This document shows positions 1 to 14,530 of a DNA stretch of 64,000 nucleotides, piece after piece; within the stretch, counting starts at the first letter, position 1, and every line of letters starts with the position of its first letter. The stretch is taken from the NCBI RefSeq assembly GCF_900496995.4, contig NC_044012.1, forward strand, positions 4,092,001 to 4,156,000, in the 5' to 3' direction. The notes beneath the pieces were generated by a model. It was not told where the DNA came from. It made no database searches and saw only the letters and a program-made list of their open reading frames with translations. The translations under genes were made by a program, and so were the position numbers. This DNA comes from Aquila chrysaetos chrysaetos. Its lineage: Eukaryota > Chordata > Aves > Accipitriformes > Accipitridae.

Positions 1-3000
1 ATCTTAGAAATCCTGGAAAAGGACAGGCTTCATGTGCCTATTCAGTAATGAGTCATGGGCCAAGTCTGCCAGTTTGTTAGTACATGGAGAGGGATTTCTG
101 CTCCTGTCATGCAGTCTGAGAGTAGATAAGGAATTATGGCTAATTTAACAACATACCTGAATAAGCCAGAAGCAAGCAATGCAAAACTGTCAAAACTATA
201 GATCTTCCTTGAATTTTCTCTAGAACTTCCCATGGGAGATTTTGCCAGCACGGAGGAATCCTTTGAAGAAAAGAAACAAAAGTGTGATTCACTTAAAAAA
301 TCTCTCCTTTTAAACAAAGAACTGAATTACTCTGGGGACAGGCATTAGGCTGAAAACAATAACTCTACTGCTTCAGTATGTTAGCATCTGAGAAAACAAT
401 TTATTCCTGTTGTCCAGGCAGGCTAGAAATTGCTAGAGAACAGGGAAGCTGCCCATGCAATGCTTTACAGGACCTAAAACTGGAAGCAAGGGAAGTATGA
501 TATTGCTAAAGAGGGAGAACTGACTTCATTTATTTTAAAACACAGACATATATTCAGCAGGATTATGACCCAGGATTATGACAGCTTTCTAAAATAAATG
601 GGACATGGCTCTTCCCTACAAAAATCAGCAATGATATTGAGCAAGTGAAGCCAGCTGAAGATTGTTAAAGCATTCAGCACATCATCACATAGCCAGTGAC
701 AAGCTGTAGCTTTACTTGAGTTAGTAGCTTCTCAGGGTGCTGCATGTTGCTTTAGGGATGCCAGCCTGCCTAGAACTGATTGAGTAACACACCAGCTCTG
801 TACAAGACAGACATGCCTACAATTACTAAAATACTTTATCTACTTGGGAAAACCAAAGAGTTTAAGGATACCTGTGTTAAGGGGAAAAAAAGAGGGAATT
901 TACAATAGGGACATGATCCTTGGGCTCAATGCAAGAATTTCTAGGTGAAACTTTGTGGCCTCCATTTACGTAAAAGGCATGTTAAAGCATTATAATGATC
1001 TCAGTGGCTTCAAAAAGTTAATGCACTGTAGGGAAAATGAGGAAATAGACTTCTGAATGAAAACACACACAAAAAGAGAGCACTAAACAGATTCAACAGC
1101 TTTCATATTCAAGGTAAAGCAAGGAGATGATGCAGGCAGTGTTTCCACACTGATGCTTTCCTAAGAACAGAACTGTAAGTTTTCTCTCTCAGACTAAACA
1201 GGACACAAGAACTGATTTGGACTTGAGCTGCATATCATGCACAGTAGAAAGATTGGTACAAAATGCATTCACCAGTATAATTTCAAAACCCCAGTATAAT
1301 ACATAGATTGCTCACCTAGTTTCTTTGGCTATTTCTTTTATCACATATTAACAGACCTTTCATATAAGCTTTTAAACATTGCTTTCAGTGGGAAGTTCAC
1401 CTTCAAAAGCACATGGCACCATGTCTTTAAGAATTAGTAGGATGGTACATACACTACAGCAATGAAAAGGCAGCCAAACAAAATGATAGAATGCAGAAAA
1501 TTTAACACAGGAAAATGTACATTGAACAAGAAGTTCCTAGAAAAAGTATTTGATACACCATCAGTTAACATTTAAATCACCAACTTTTCTATTTATTCCT
1601 AACACATATCATAATGGGGAAAACATTTTAACTTATCCCTCCTCACTAACAATTGCAGGTGGTGCTTGTCAGCTTTGAAAATTTTATCTCTAAAGCTGTC
1701 ACATATCTTCTCTCTTTTTACACAAGTGTTTTACTAGCGATAGATAGTCAGAGAAAGCTAACTTCTAACCTTGATTTTCACCTTTTGCATTTAAATGCAT
1801 AACTAAGAACATGCCGGGTATTGGCTAGTTCTAGAAGCTATCCAATCAAGGAATCTAAATACTGTGGTAGTTGAAAAACTGCCACACTGTCAGTTTATAC
1901 ATCCATTAATCCCAATGAGCAGAGCTTACCAACAAGCTAGGTTTTATTTATTCTAAAAATTTATAAGTATTTTCTAACATCAAAACCATTCGAGAATTTT
2001 GCAATTTGTCAGCAAGGTGGCAGAATTTCTCAGATAAGTTAGTTTTAATGAATTATTCACCAAAACTTCCCATATAATGAAGTAGAGAACAATTCTACAT
2101 TGACAGGCAGAACTAGGATAATAATCTAACAGATATTTTTCATCTTTTGTTTCTACAAAATGACAAAGACTAGAAACATTCATATTCGTATCCTTCATCG
2201 CTGCCTTTAGCACCACTATGACCCAAAGCAGATTTAACATACAGCATATGATGAAAAGTTTACTGACATAGCATTACATCACTGATTTTTACTTTTTTCT
2301 GATAAAGCAAAAAACAGTTCTTACAAATTTAAAGACAAATTACAACAAAACATCTCTAAAACCTTCAAAAGACATTGTCACAGACTAGTTTGCCAACAGA
2401 GCACTCCTTCTAGCAGTCTTACCCCAGGGCCTATTCAAAGCTAATCAATCAGTCTCTATCCTCATCATTTCCTTTTAAGCAATAGCTGGAAATAGCCCCA
2501 TCTGCTTTAAAAATCAAAGAGCAGCAGCTGGTGATCAGTCCTCTTTATAGAAATCTCTGAGACTTAAGGATATTGTCCTGAGCAACTCAGTCAAAATTAA
2601 TTATAACCTAGATGGAATTAATTAGAGGCTATCTTTATTTCATCTACATTGTTGTGCAGACAATTGTTTAGCTACTCCTCACATGACTTGGTAATTACAG
2701 TAAGATGAAACCACTTAAAATGAAATGTCCTGAATGGGCTTTGATTTAGATTTACAAGAGTGTGTTTGTGGAGGTTGAGGGAGAAAGAATGCTGTTTGTT
2801 AAATATATAGCAGATCAACACACACACACACACAAAGATTTGTCAGTTCTTGTTATCGCTCAGTTGTGGCATCAAAACAGAAAAGTTACTTCAGAACAAC
2901 ACATTTTGGCAAATGTACATGAGAAACACAAACAGCTGGTTATATATTTGGGAGAGCACAGGCCCATAACTATATAGGTGGTATAAATGAACAAGACTTC

Positions 3001-6000
3001 AATATGACTCAAATCATTCATATGGTTGAGGACTTGGTGTATCTGTTCTGAAATTAATCCATCAACACAGCAAAGAAAAAAGAAGATTATATCTATCCAA
3101 TGTATAAATATACACAACTATAATGGCATGCACGAGTGTGTAGATATGCTCTTATAACGTCTATTTATTTTACAGACACATTCACATACATGTGCTAACT
3201 GGGTAGCATGCTTTTTTTCCTTTTCTGCCAGCAGGCATTCATTTGTTATTTATTAGGTGTTCTTAAAACATGATGATCAGATGTTAAAATACTTTGCAGC
3301 TGGACATGAGAAAGGTGCTGGTAATTCACCATACTTAGTGAGCAGATGTCTTAAAGTTAGAGGAAAATCCAGTCTTATATTCAGTAGTGGCTTTTTTTGT
3401 TAATTAGAAAGAAAAAAAAAGACTAGCTAGGAGCAAGTTATCTCTATCACTGAGAAACTTTGATGGAATTCTGTTGTAAGATTCAAAAGATTTTAGATTT
3501 AGGAAACCTTCCCCTTGTATTTGAAGGTGTAAGAAACTTCCTGAAATCTGTCACATATGAGGAACCAATAGTTTTATCCTGCACCGTGGGAGTGACTTCC
3601 TCTAGGCACTTTAATACCAATCCTGATCAAATGGCTCTAATCAGCATCTCTACAACCTACTGTCAATGCAGGCATGTGCCTACAAGTGATGCAGACGCTT
3701 CCCAGAGTTGTGGAGTTCAGAGACAGCTAAAAAGGAAGAGTCTCATCAGGACTGAAAAGAGACAGTGGCAGTTTTCTATGTGGTTAGTCACTACTGCTCT
3801 CATTACTAACATCTTTGATTGGATTACAGGAATCAGATTTTCTAGTTTGATAGTATAAAAAACATTTGAGGACAGCAAAAAAACCCGCCTTGCATTTAAG
3901 AGACAGGAAAACCCACGCATCTAGTCGTAATCCATTGAAGTGACTTCTCCCTATAAACATAGAAAAGCTAAATTGTTCTAAAATAATAATGTCTCTTGCA
4001 TGTGGGCTTGTGGGAGGCTAAATGCAAGAAGACTCTCCCAATGGACACAAGTGCTTCATGCTTCCAGGTGTAATAAATAAAGTATCCCTTGTAACTGGCA
4101 AATGTATGCTTGGCACTCCTGGGAATTAAGCTAAACTGAGTCTATAGCACAAAAGTGAAGGTGGAGCTGAATGCTTAATTTATGTGGTGCCTGCTACTGG
4201 GAAGACCCAGAGGCCCTAGGTCATGAAGACACTATTTTTAGAGAGTGAAATCCTATGAAATTATCATGAGTTTCAGATGTATAATACATGAGGAGGCAGG
4301 GAGGTCCAGGCTCAATCTGGCTTTTCTTACACGTAGTGGTTCGTGACAGAATTTTTGCCTCATCAGTCATATGGCAACTTCAAGAGAAGGAAGGAAACAG
4401 CAAAGAAAAGTGGTTCTTCTTGATAGCAGCAAACTGTTCTAAGTGGTCGGCTTTCTCCTTTCTGAAAAACTCACACACAGGAGCAACATGTTCAGAAAAT
4501 AAAAAATCAGTTAGTTGTCGGGACAGGTTATAGTTGCAGGTGGAGGCATTTCAGTGGGAGCCCTCCAACGCATTCTAGATTAATCCAGAACTTTCTGAGA
4601 GCAATTCAAGTTAAAATGAACTCTGAACCAGTGTTGCTGGTAATAAGTAGTGCTGGTAATACACTACTGATTTTCACACGGATGTTATACTTAGTATTAT
4701 GACTTCATGTACTAAAATGTTGCCAGTTATACAAGACATATACAAAATGTTCAGAAGAATTTTAAACTGAAAAAATTACACAACTCCCTTATGGTTACCA
4801 CAGGTATGCAGGAACAACTAACTGTAGCAGTAAATGAAATAAAATGTGAAGATGCGTAATTTCCTTAGACCCTAACGATCCTGTGACAATCTGACTTGAT
4901 TTGGAAACACATATTTTTCCCTTTTTTATCCTCTGGACAACAATTACTGTTTACTGAGTTGCTTCCCAGAAACATTGCAGTAAAATATTAAAACTACTGT
5001 AAGCAGGAAAAGGTCATCAATTAAGTTATGTTCAGTAGAGCACAGAAAAACCCAATTAATCCAAGTAAAGTTAAATATATGTGGTTTTAAAAATGACATC
5101 TTCCCATTATGTAACTGGTTTAATGAATAGGAATTTTAGTCTAAATCCAACCTGGCCACAAAAGGTTCTCCATAAATTAGCAAAAAATCTGTCATTTATT
5201 TATGTGTGCAAAATCCTAAATATTTCACACACCATTGTTCAAAGGTATCTTTCTGTGATACAAGTCTCATTTTAATCTTAACAGCATAAAACAGACTATT
5301 TACAGTTCCTCCTGCTCTAGAAGAGGATTTTAAAAACTTGTGTCCCAACCAGTGACACTATAATTTCCCACATTTAATTAGAAAATAGATGAGATCAGTT
5401 TATTTAAACTGGTACTTGAAGTAAGCAATTAAGTGCTTCACTTAATAGGACTATGTGCTGTAAATCTGGCCTTTCATCAAATGTACAGTTCCTAGCACAA
5501 TAGATTTCTAGTACCAGACAGAAGCTTGCAGGCATTGCTTTAATAAAAATATGCTATTTAAGAATATTGTGATGTATTTCCACTGCCTCTGGGGGACTTA
5601 CACTAATACAGTCTACTATCTGTCCTTATTACATAGAACTAAGTATGCAATTAATTGGCAATCTGTAGTGGATTATGAAAACATTCCAGAGGGATGGGGA
5701 TTTATCACAGTACTTTTCAGCAGCAGCTACTGTAATTTCCTAAGTTTGGGACACTGAATTTACAAGAATTTATTTCTTTGTCAGGTGGGTCTTCTGAGCG
5801 AGAATTTCCATTTCCTTTTATATCACAGGCAACAGCTCAAGATGTAGCACAAAGCATCTGTGAGATAACACAATATTGCTACAGCAGACATGTCTTTGTG
5901 ATCAGACACACAATAGGATGTGTGGGCTGAACGCTCCCTCAAGAAATGAAAATGCAATCAATTGACTTAGTTAATATTTTGCTCTATGGGAAAAACTCCA

Positions 6001-9000
6001 TCAGACAGTCTGAAGTTCCATTAATGCGTGGCATTGCATGAGCTGCGGCAGCCTAGGCAAGAGAGAGCTGCTTCGTGTTTTATTCTCCCCTGTGCCAACT
6101 CTCCTTAGCAATTTGCGGGCAGGGGAGTTGTTAACCTTTCTAGCCTTGCCCTCCAGTGCCACTGTGGTTAGGTAACTCAGAACAAAACGGGGCTGACATA
6201 TCTGGAGCTGTGTCACAGATGGCTCTGCTATCACTGGGGCCTGTGGCCATCAGGAGGGAAAGCTCTCCTGGAAGCTGAATCCAGGCAACATCCAGAGGAG
6301 GCCAGCAGACCTTGGCAACACATCACAGACTAGGGTAGGGGGTTTTGAACACACCAATCTCTCAGGGACTGTTCTTTAAGACGTTCAAAGATGTTATTGT
6401 TGTGCACAAAGCTTAACAATGCAGTCTTTTTCTTTAGGGAGATAGGAACAAAATGTATGGAGAGCTCCTTCTGCTTTTGATTTTTTCAGCCATTTTGAAA
6501 CTACCAGAACATGAGCTCCTGTTACGATGCACAGCGTCTATGCAGCACAGGGAGACACCATAGGAATAACCCCTCCCGTTGTATCACCCTTCGGGGCAAA
6601 TTCATACAGGTCCTTTTCTACAGTGGCAGTAAGTATCATTCTTCATTAGACTACCTAGGCTGACGTAGATAAAAAGTCACCTTCAAACAGCACTCATGTT
6701 ATATAGCAGCTCTTATTCCATGGTCTCAAGACTTCTGTTTTTTCCCTTCAGCATAAATACACAAGAAAGCTACTGAAATGCATGGACGAGAGTTATGTTC
6801 TTGTTTGTCTAGGTATACAGTTCCCTAGTAGTGAATAGCTTACTGCTTTTTCAATACACTCAGCAAGGATCAAAATTCTTGTGAAGGTTTATAAATGCAT
6901 ATTTGCATAGACCACAGTTCAGCCAAGTAACCTAATACTCACGTGAACTACATGCTCGGCTTTAGGAATTTTTACTTTAATGTAACTTAAGATATGCATC
7001 TGACTGTAAAATAAAATATCTTTTTATTCTTGCAGCTATACCTAAACCTTCTGCTGATTCCCCCTCCTCTTTGGCACTTGCCACACTCATTTATTTTCAG
7101 TTTGATAATTGCCCTCTTTACATTTCCATCAACAGACCCACACACATCCAGTGAATCTCCAGATTGCTTTTGCCATGTGTTAGCATTAATAATTAATGAA
7201 ACCAGCTGATTGTTCCAAGTGACCCATTATCATGTCAGGGCAGAGATGAACCAGAGAGAAGATAGGATTCATTTCTGAACCTCCAATTCCGGTATCAAAG
7301 TTCAAAATCAAAACACCATCAGCAGCATAAATCTATTTCTCTCCAGAGATCTAGTTTTTCTGAGAGGTAGCCAGAACAGCCCCACAGCCTGAAAAGCAGA
7401 TATTACCATGCTTAGGGCTTTTTAAACATAAACTATTGTGTTCCTCTCCAGTATGTGACATTTCTCAGGGCTTTTCTGACATAAAGTATCATCCAGGCAT
7501 TTAATAATAATCAAGAAGAGAAAAAGAATGGGAAAAGGAAACATACATTAGCATGAAAGATTAAGGGAAATTAATATGTATAGGACACAAAAAAGAATAA
7601 AATGCTGGTATACAATGGGATGCCACAGAGCAGAGTGGGAGGACTTCTGTTCATTTAGTGTTGATATAATGGATTTAAATAAAATTGAATAAAATCCAAT
7701 TTAAATGCTAGAATAAAAGGACTTGAACGACCAGCTAGGGAACAGAATGGGTTTCTACCTTTCAGAGGTCAGATCAATGGTTGACCGACAACAGCTGCAG
7801 ATGGCCTGACAGCAGAAGCTTGCAAAAATAAAAAAAAATATAGGGTTAGATCAAGTCTGCTAGTCCTTTTCAACCCTATTCTTTGCTGTTCTTCTAATTT
7901 AAGAGTTATCCTCTAGCACAAAAAAAAGTACCTATCACAGATGTTTTAACAGAGTTGGTATCTTATTAATTTTTATCATGTCTCAAATTATGCTAGCTTT
8001 CATGTGCGTGATCCTAAGACAGTACTATTCAATTTTACAAGAATAATTGATACTTCAGCAACCAGACAGTAAATTCTCCTGCTGAGAAAAAGCAAACAAA
8101 CAAATAAATGACAGCTCATAAATTTATTCCAAGTCATGAGAAAAGCTTTACTGGAGATAGCACTGCAGAGCTTAATATCAGCCTGCTGTTAATGTAGGGC
8201 TCCCTGCTTTAAGATTATTTAAGGATGATTAACTCATGTTACATTTATTTCCTCTAAACTTGCCCTGGGCTACATGAAAAGCAGGAACCAGTTAACTATT
8301 TGGAGAAACTTTCAGACAGTGCCACAGATAAAATTTAGAAATTCAACAGCATACTTCTGTGGGATGCCATATCGCATGAAGTTGTACCACAAGAAATGAA
8401 GACAAACCCAAACATGTAAAAATCACATCTTTTCCAATGCCCTAGGTTATAAAACCACAATAGTGTTCTAAGTGTGATAGCAATTCAGAGGAGGAAAAGT
8501 TGATATCTGAAGAGTTAGAAGTGCAATATGCAATTGTGTAGGTTACGCTGTTTTCAGTTGTGTCTACTTTCTATGTCCTTGCTTTAGTCAAAGCAAATAT
8601 TTATCACTCACCACTTATAATTAGCCTTTACAGATTACAAGAGCTTTCTTAAGAGTCATCCTACTGCCACAGGATCAGTATGTTTTCCAGCAAATGACTC
8701 ACTTTTTAATCCCCTACATGTAACAGTAGGGCATGAAAAAAAAGTGCATTTGTATTGTTTCTAGTTGGCTGTGCAGCTAGAAATTGTACTGCTATGACTT
8801 CATTCTCACCAAGGGACTTGCTGTTACAGCAGGCTGATCATCATGTTTTAGTCATGACAAAAGGGAAAACCTGTGCATGGTTATTTAAGGCAATCACTAA
8901 ATCACTTTTGTGTTGCGTCTGATATTGATTCGCTCTTAACTGTGCTTGGCTTTCAGTAATGCTTATGTATGGTTGGCAATCTCATCCTGCCATGAGATGC

Positions 9001-12000
9001 ATTAGGTATTGCATAGCTAGGGACTGCATGCTCTTTGTTTAGGATTCAAAGATTAGCCTTTAATGTAAATTACAGATATGCTCTCTCTCTGCACAGGTTA
9101 CAATAGCATGGATAAAACATGCCTAAATGAGATACTCTGCATTTTGTCTTAATGGAGAATATCTAACCTACACTTTGATCTTCTGCTCCAAAAGATGGGC
9201 TGGAAACTCGAATATTCTGATTAAACACTTGGAGCAACCCTGTACTACTTTAAGGAACAGCTAGGTGATTTATCATGCTGCTCCCAGCTCAAATGCAAAT
9301 GAGACTATAATGCCATAATACAATGATACCTTAGACATTATGGTTCCATAGAGTCTTTTACTCACATAAATTAAGAGGAACTCTATGGTAAGCAAAAGAC
9401 AAACATTTTATCTGCAACCTTAGTGGACTGCACATTTGAAGGTACTTATTACACCCAAAGATGTAGGTACATTGTGATTCTTCTCTGCAGGAACGGGAAC
9501 CAAGACCACCTCCAGGGATTTTCTGAGGAGTCTGCAAAACCCACCTCTTTATCATTTTAGAACAGCAGTTACAAAACCACTTTGACCATAGAGTACCAAC
9601 AGCTCTCTATCTTCATTTTTCCTGGAAATGTTAAAAGTGAAAAAACCCTCTAGAAAGATCCTTGCAAAGCAGCTGTGGATTATTTATGATGCCTTTACTA
9701 TCCACAGTCTCAGACACACTGTTTCACATTGAAGGAATATGGTTGACCCGTGAATGATCTATGAAAGAGACAGTCCTAGCAGTGCATTACTGAAAATGGG
9801 ATCTACTGAGGGAAAAAAATTTAGATAGTGAGAGTCTGTTTCAAACAATAAAGTGCATTCAGTACTAATTAATCTATAAAGTTACAGTGTGAACAGACTG
9901 GCTAGATCCTCTTTGTTTGGTTATTGTCCTACGTGCCAACACAGTGTTATTCAGGGCTACTGGATCAGTTTAAGTACATAACAGTGTGGTATATGACTAC
10001 ATTTCCTGGGGTTACATATGCACTTGACTTTCTGTGTACAAAAAATCTGACTCAAGCCTGTGCTAGGTTTGCAGTGCCATTCTTCTCATGCATTTCTCAC
10101 TCGTGTTTCAAAAAACTGGCTGAAGTTTCTGGTTTCAGGTCTGCAGATTTTCCTTCAAGGCATTTTGCTTGCCCATTGCATTGTTACTGGAAGGGCACAG
10201 CAACTCTTCCTCACCCAAGATGAAGTAAGGGGAAGAAATAGCCTCAAAAATCAGACCTGTTGTCATGGAAACCAGTACAAGGATTTTCGAGGCCAAACTG
10301 GATGCATTTATAAATCAGAGATGAGGAAAATCCTATCCATTTATAACAATACATTAAGTGGAAAATGTCTTTATTATAGGAAGTCAGCTATTTACTAGCT
10401 CAACAAATGCTGCAGTGTAAAGCAGTATGTGAGTAATTATTTTCTATAATAAAATATGATCTTGTCAGAACCAGTGGTACATGTGTTTGAGAGAAAGGCA
10501 GTAGTAGCCATAGAAACAGCCTGCTCTTTCTGAGTGGCATAAGATATCGTCTAACACACAGTTTTGGTGGTGGCCTCACACTTCTGCCAGCTGTGTGGCT
10601 GCTTTTGAGTGTGAGGGGGTTTTTGGTGCACCTGAAGCCACTGGAACCAGCATGTTTTATTCCGTTCAACTCCACCACTTGGCAGGTATGCTGGCTCTGA
10701 AATGAGGTACCTAAGGGAGGGGGGGTTCCTTCTGCAGGATGAGAATAAAAGGTGGTGCCAGGCGTACTTGTAACAACAATGCTATTTTTTCCCTGTGTTG
10801 TTAGAAAGTGTATTGCTACACCACTTGAGTAAAATCAGGGCCATTATGCCCTGCACTCTTTCAGTACTTGTACGGACAATGTCTGCCACAGCATGCTTGC
10901 AGCATGACTCCAACTAGCTAGAGAGATGACAAGAGAACTAACCTGCCTGAGGCCATAGAGCAAGACAAGGACAGACGTTGCAAAAAAATGTTTTTTCATT
11001 TTTCACTCAGAGTTTTCCCACCTCTTAGTCCAGGAGCTTATTTTTCTTCCCCAGTGGCTCCCAACCATTTGCACAGAGTGATTCACTGCTTCACCTTCTT
11101 CCCGCCGCCGCTGCCTCGAATCTCCTCTTTGCCACGTCAGCTGCCAGCAGAGAGCCCAACCTAAGGGCCTGGCAGAGCCTGTTGGTTTGCACTCTGATCT
11201 GTGACATATCTCCTGTTTAATGTTGGAAATCACTGCTTTAAACTGCAACTTGAGCCCTGTCTGGGGACACACACGCTCTGAGTCACCTCTAGCAGTAGAT
11301 AACTTACACGGCAACCCTTCAAAGCTATCACAGGTCTCTGTTATGATCTTGATCTCACTGGTTCCTTATTCAGTATAAAAGCACATTATCCTCTTGCTTG
11401 TATAATGCATAATAGGGCCCAAGCTGTAAAAAGCCAGTCTGACCTTCAAGACAGCTCATATTATACAGTTGGATTTACAGTTTAAGACCTTTTGTTGTTA
11501 ATGATGGTTTCACTCTAATGTAATAAAGTACAAAACTTGAAAACAGAAAATAAAGAGAAAGCTGGTATGTTGTGCTCTGGAGAGCATGCATGAGAGACAG
11601 ATCTGCCACACTTGTTTTGTGAAGGTACTGGACTACCCACACATGGGATAAACACAGAGATGGAAGCCATTTACTGCCCTACCTTTCTCCCAGAGCTTAT
11701 GGCTCCAGTAGGCAGGACAGCTGGACCACACAGGAAGCTGCTCCAGAACCAGGCTTTTATAGCCCAAAGTTCTGAAAAAACCCTGTAACTGATTGGAGAA
11801 ATCTGGCAATGCTGAAATGCACAGGGATGTGGCTGCATACTATTGCTGCAGCCATGAAGGCAGCAACTTATGGGAAAGGCATGTGGCAGAAACAGTTTAA
11901 TCTCTCGCACTTGCATCTGGTCTCTCACCTTTTACCAGATACTCTTGGAGCAGAGATCGCAGCACTGAGCAGTCAGCAACAACTGGGTGCTCCCATAGAC

Positions 12001-14410
12001 TGCACTGGTTTGGCAAGTATTGCTTTGAGCAATAACCATCCCATCATGGGCACTTGTTTACTCAGTGAAAGGTAAGCCAAGGACTTTGGACTCCTGTAGA
12101 CACACTCCACTTAACCTGGACAGAACTATGGGAAGCAGTCAAAAAGATGAGCTACCGTGAAAAATAAACTGCGCTGCACAAAAAGAAAATTAATAGATAA
12201 AATCCAGGCCAGGTGGTAAAGAAGAAGCTAGTGATATGGGAAAAGAAGCTGCAAGTAACAATTAAAGCTGTGCAATGCTAGTTGCACCAACACCCTAAAA
12301 TTGCAAGAAATTTATTAGTTAATGGCTCTTAAAATCACACAAGCCCTGATCATATTTCCATCACTTCTTTTCAAAACCTAAGAGTTCACCATACACCAGA
12401 TGACAAAACACTGGTTTCTTGTTACATGGTGGGTGTAAATACTCTACACTGCCAAGAAACACAGCTGTCCTGCTGAAAAAGACTTCCTTCACTAGTAACT
12501 ACAAATCTAAGATGTTTGTAAGGGTTTTTCTCCCACTGTTTGGAGAAAGAGAGAGAGTCTGTATGCATTAAAGAGGTGAACAAGGGTGAAAATGAGTTCA
12601 GGAACATTACAGAGACTTTCCCATGTCCTACTCAAACACTTTTTTGTTTGCCAGATACAATGCTCTAAAATTGTTTGATTTTTTTTCACTCTTTCCACCT
12701 TATTGTCTTCACTGGTGTTAACACTTCCAGGGTTTTGGATCAGTAGACCAAACAGTCTGACCACAAGAACACAATTGTGATAGCACACTGTGAGACTATC
12801 TATGTTCATATCCAGTTCAAAAAATCTGGGCCATAGTGCTAGTATGTGTAGTGTTGCCCATATTATGATTGAAATAGATGAAATGCAGGCCATGCTCTGA
12901 GGAAATGAGACCTTCTGTTTTCATTTGGAGCAAAAGGATCCTCTGCTTTTCATCCTGAAGTACTATATATGGAAACAGCTAAAGTTATGAATTGTCAGAC
13001 TGTATGGAAAACTTCCTTCTTAGAACAAATACCTTGAACAAATTGTAAAACTCCTTCACAGAAAGCAGCCTTTTTAAAAAAACAAAGCAAAACAAAAAAC
13101 AAACAAAAAAGAAACAGAAACAAGGACTGTTGATATTCAGTGAGAAACAGAATTGTCCCATTTCACTCCTTTATTCAGTTACAGACTTGCTCTACTCCTC
13201 TACAGTTTTTACTAAACACAGATTGCAAACCTTCGCAAACAATACAAAAGAGTTAGGTAATGCAGTTAAGTAATCTGGCGCATTTAATTCAAAGTAGGCC
13301 TAGGCTAAGCAGAAGATAAACAGAAGTGGTTGTGTACAGTTTCTAAGCATCACAGATTGCATATTTCATGGAGAAGGTTCCCTTGTTAAGGATTATTTGC
13401 CTTGTTAAATTTACTCTAGTTTATATGAAGGTTATAGCAGATGGTTTCTTAAAGTAAAAGATCTCATACGCCAACCTGGGCCATAGGTCTTGTTATGAAA
13501 TAAGTTATAAGTGCTGTATATCAAACTACACTAAAAGCATGTTAAAATGGCCAACATAAGCATCACAAAACTGGGAAACGCCAGAGCTCAGGACAGCTTG
13601 TCAGCTAGTCTAATCACTGGATGAACCAGGAACTCCCTTTCTCAGTTTCAACAGGTACAGCTTCAGAGCAGCACAAGCCTGACACCTGGGGCACGTGAAG
13701 GCCTTATAGTTTCCACCATACAGCCTGCAGAAGTGGAGAGGACTTCAGACATGCATCCTGGCTAAATTCTCTCTGCCAAGTGAATTTCCCTTCACTCCGA
13801 TGTAGATGGATATTCTTCCAGTTTAATGCACAATTGTATTTTTCAGCTGCATGAACAATCACAATTGTATGCACAGCAGGAGCAGCTATATAAACAGCTA
13901 TACTGCTTACGCGTATATCTTGTGAACATCTGACCCAAACCATATTCTCTCATATTTCAGCTGCCTTGCAATTCCTACATTCAATAAACTGAAAGCAAGC
14001 TGGCTTGTAAAAGACATTGGAATCAGCTTTTTCTTTATGTAAATCTCTCCTAAGAACAACAGTGAGTCCTAGTTTGACATTTTTGATTGTTTAACTATAT
14101 ATGTATTTAGGCTAACTGATAATTTGCAGTGTTTTTTATAAAGAAAATGTGGATAACAAGAGTAATGTCTTCCTCCAAATTCTCCCAAAGTAGAAGCGAC
14201 AAAAGTATCTCTTCTCCCCATTCCAGAGAGCTTGTTTTTAATTTCTTTTGGTTCTGTGGAGTCCAGAATTCAGCATGCTCAGCATCTCATATCTTCATTA
14301 GTGCTCCCTACCTAAGCCCTAGAATGTTTTCATACATAAATTATCCCACCTTTCAACTATTTGATCTAGGCATGTAATAATTCCATCTAGCTCTTCCCAT
14401 GAAACAGCTC
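1..14410. other. AT-rich intergenic DNA with no recognisable gene
   Basis: This stretch has stop codons in every frame. The longest open frames (up to about 130 codons) resemble no protein I recognise and are not flanked by a consistent set of splice sites. Visible content is low-complexity DNA: a short CA run at 2819-2834 and an A-rich tract with CAAA-like steps at 13077-13125. By human synteny this would be the interval between COTL1 and MEAK7. Distal regulatory elements may be present but cannot be shown from sequence alone. Confidence 0.7.
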
Positions 14411-14530
14411 TGAATCATAGAATAATACAGGATGGAAAGGATCTCTGGATCCAACCCCCACTCAAAAGACACGCTACAGTATTTCAAGACTGTAGACAAG
14501 GCCAGGGCAGCCTAGAACTTCATATTTATA
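14411..14530 (-). mobile_element. CR1-type LINE 3'-end fragment (degenerate)
   Basis: The segment begins with AATCATAGAATAATACAGGA, followed by GGAAAGGATCTCTGGATCCA and a C-rich stretch. This is the pattern of the reverse complement of avian CR1 3' ends, whose 3' terminus carries ATTCTATGATT repeats, so the element lies on the - strand. Only about 100-120 bp are recognisable and the 5' part is missing, as is usual for CR1 copies. The right boundary is vague. It supports an avian or other sauropsid source. Confidence 0.7.

Noticed and set aside
3460-3858. A 132-codon open frame in the left intergenic region
   Set aside because: Its composition looks random, nothing is recognisable, and it is of the length expected by chance in this much sequence.
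10860-10990. Possible MIR remnant (CTGCCTGAGGCCATAGAGCA)
   Set aside because: Only one short match to the MIR tail; too little to separate from chance.
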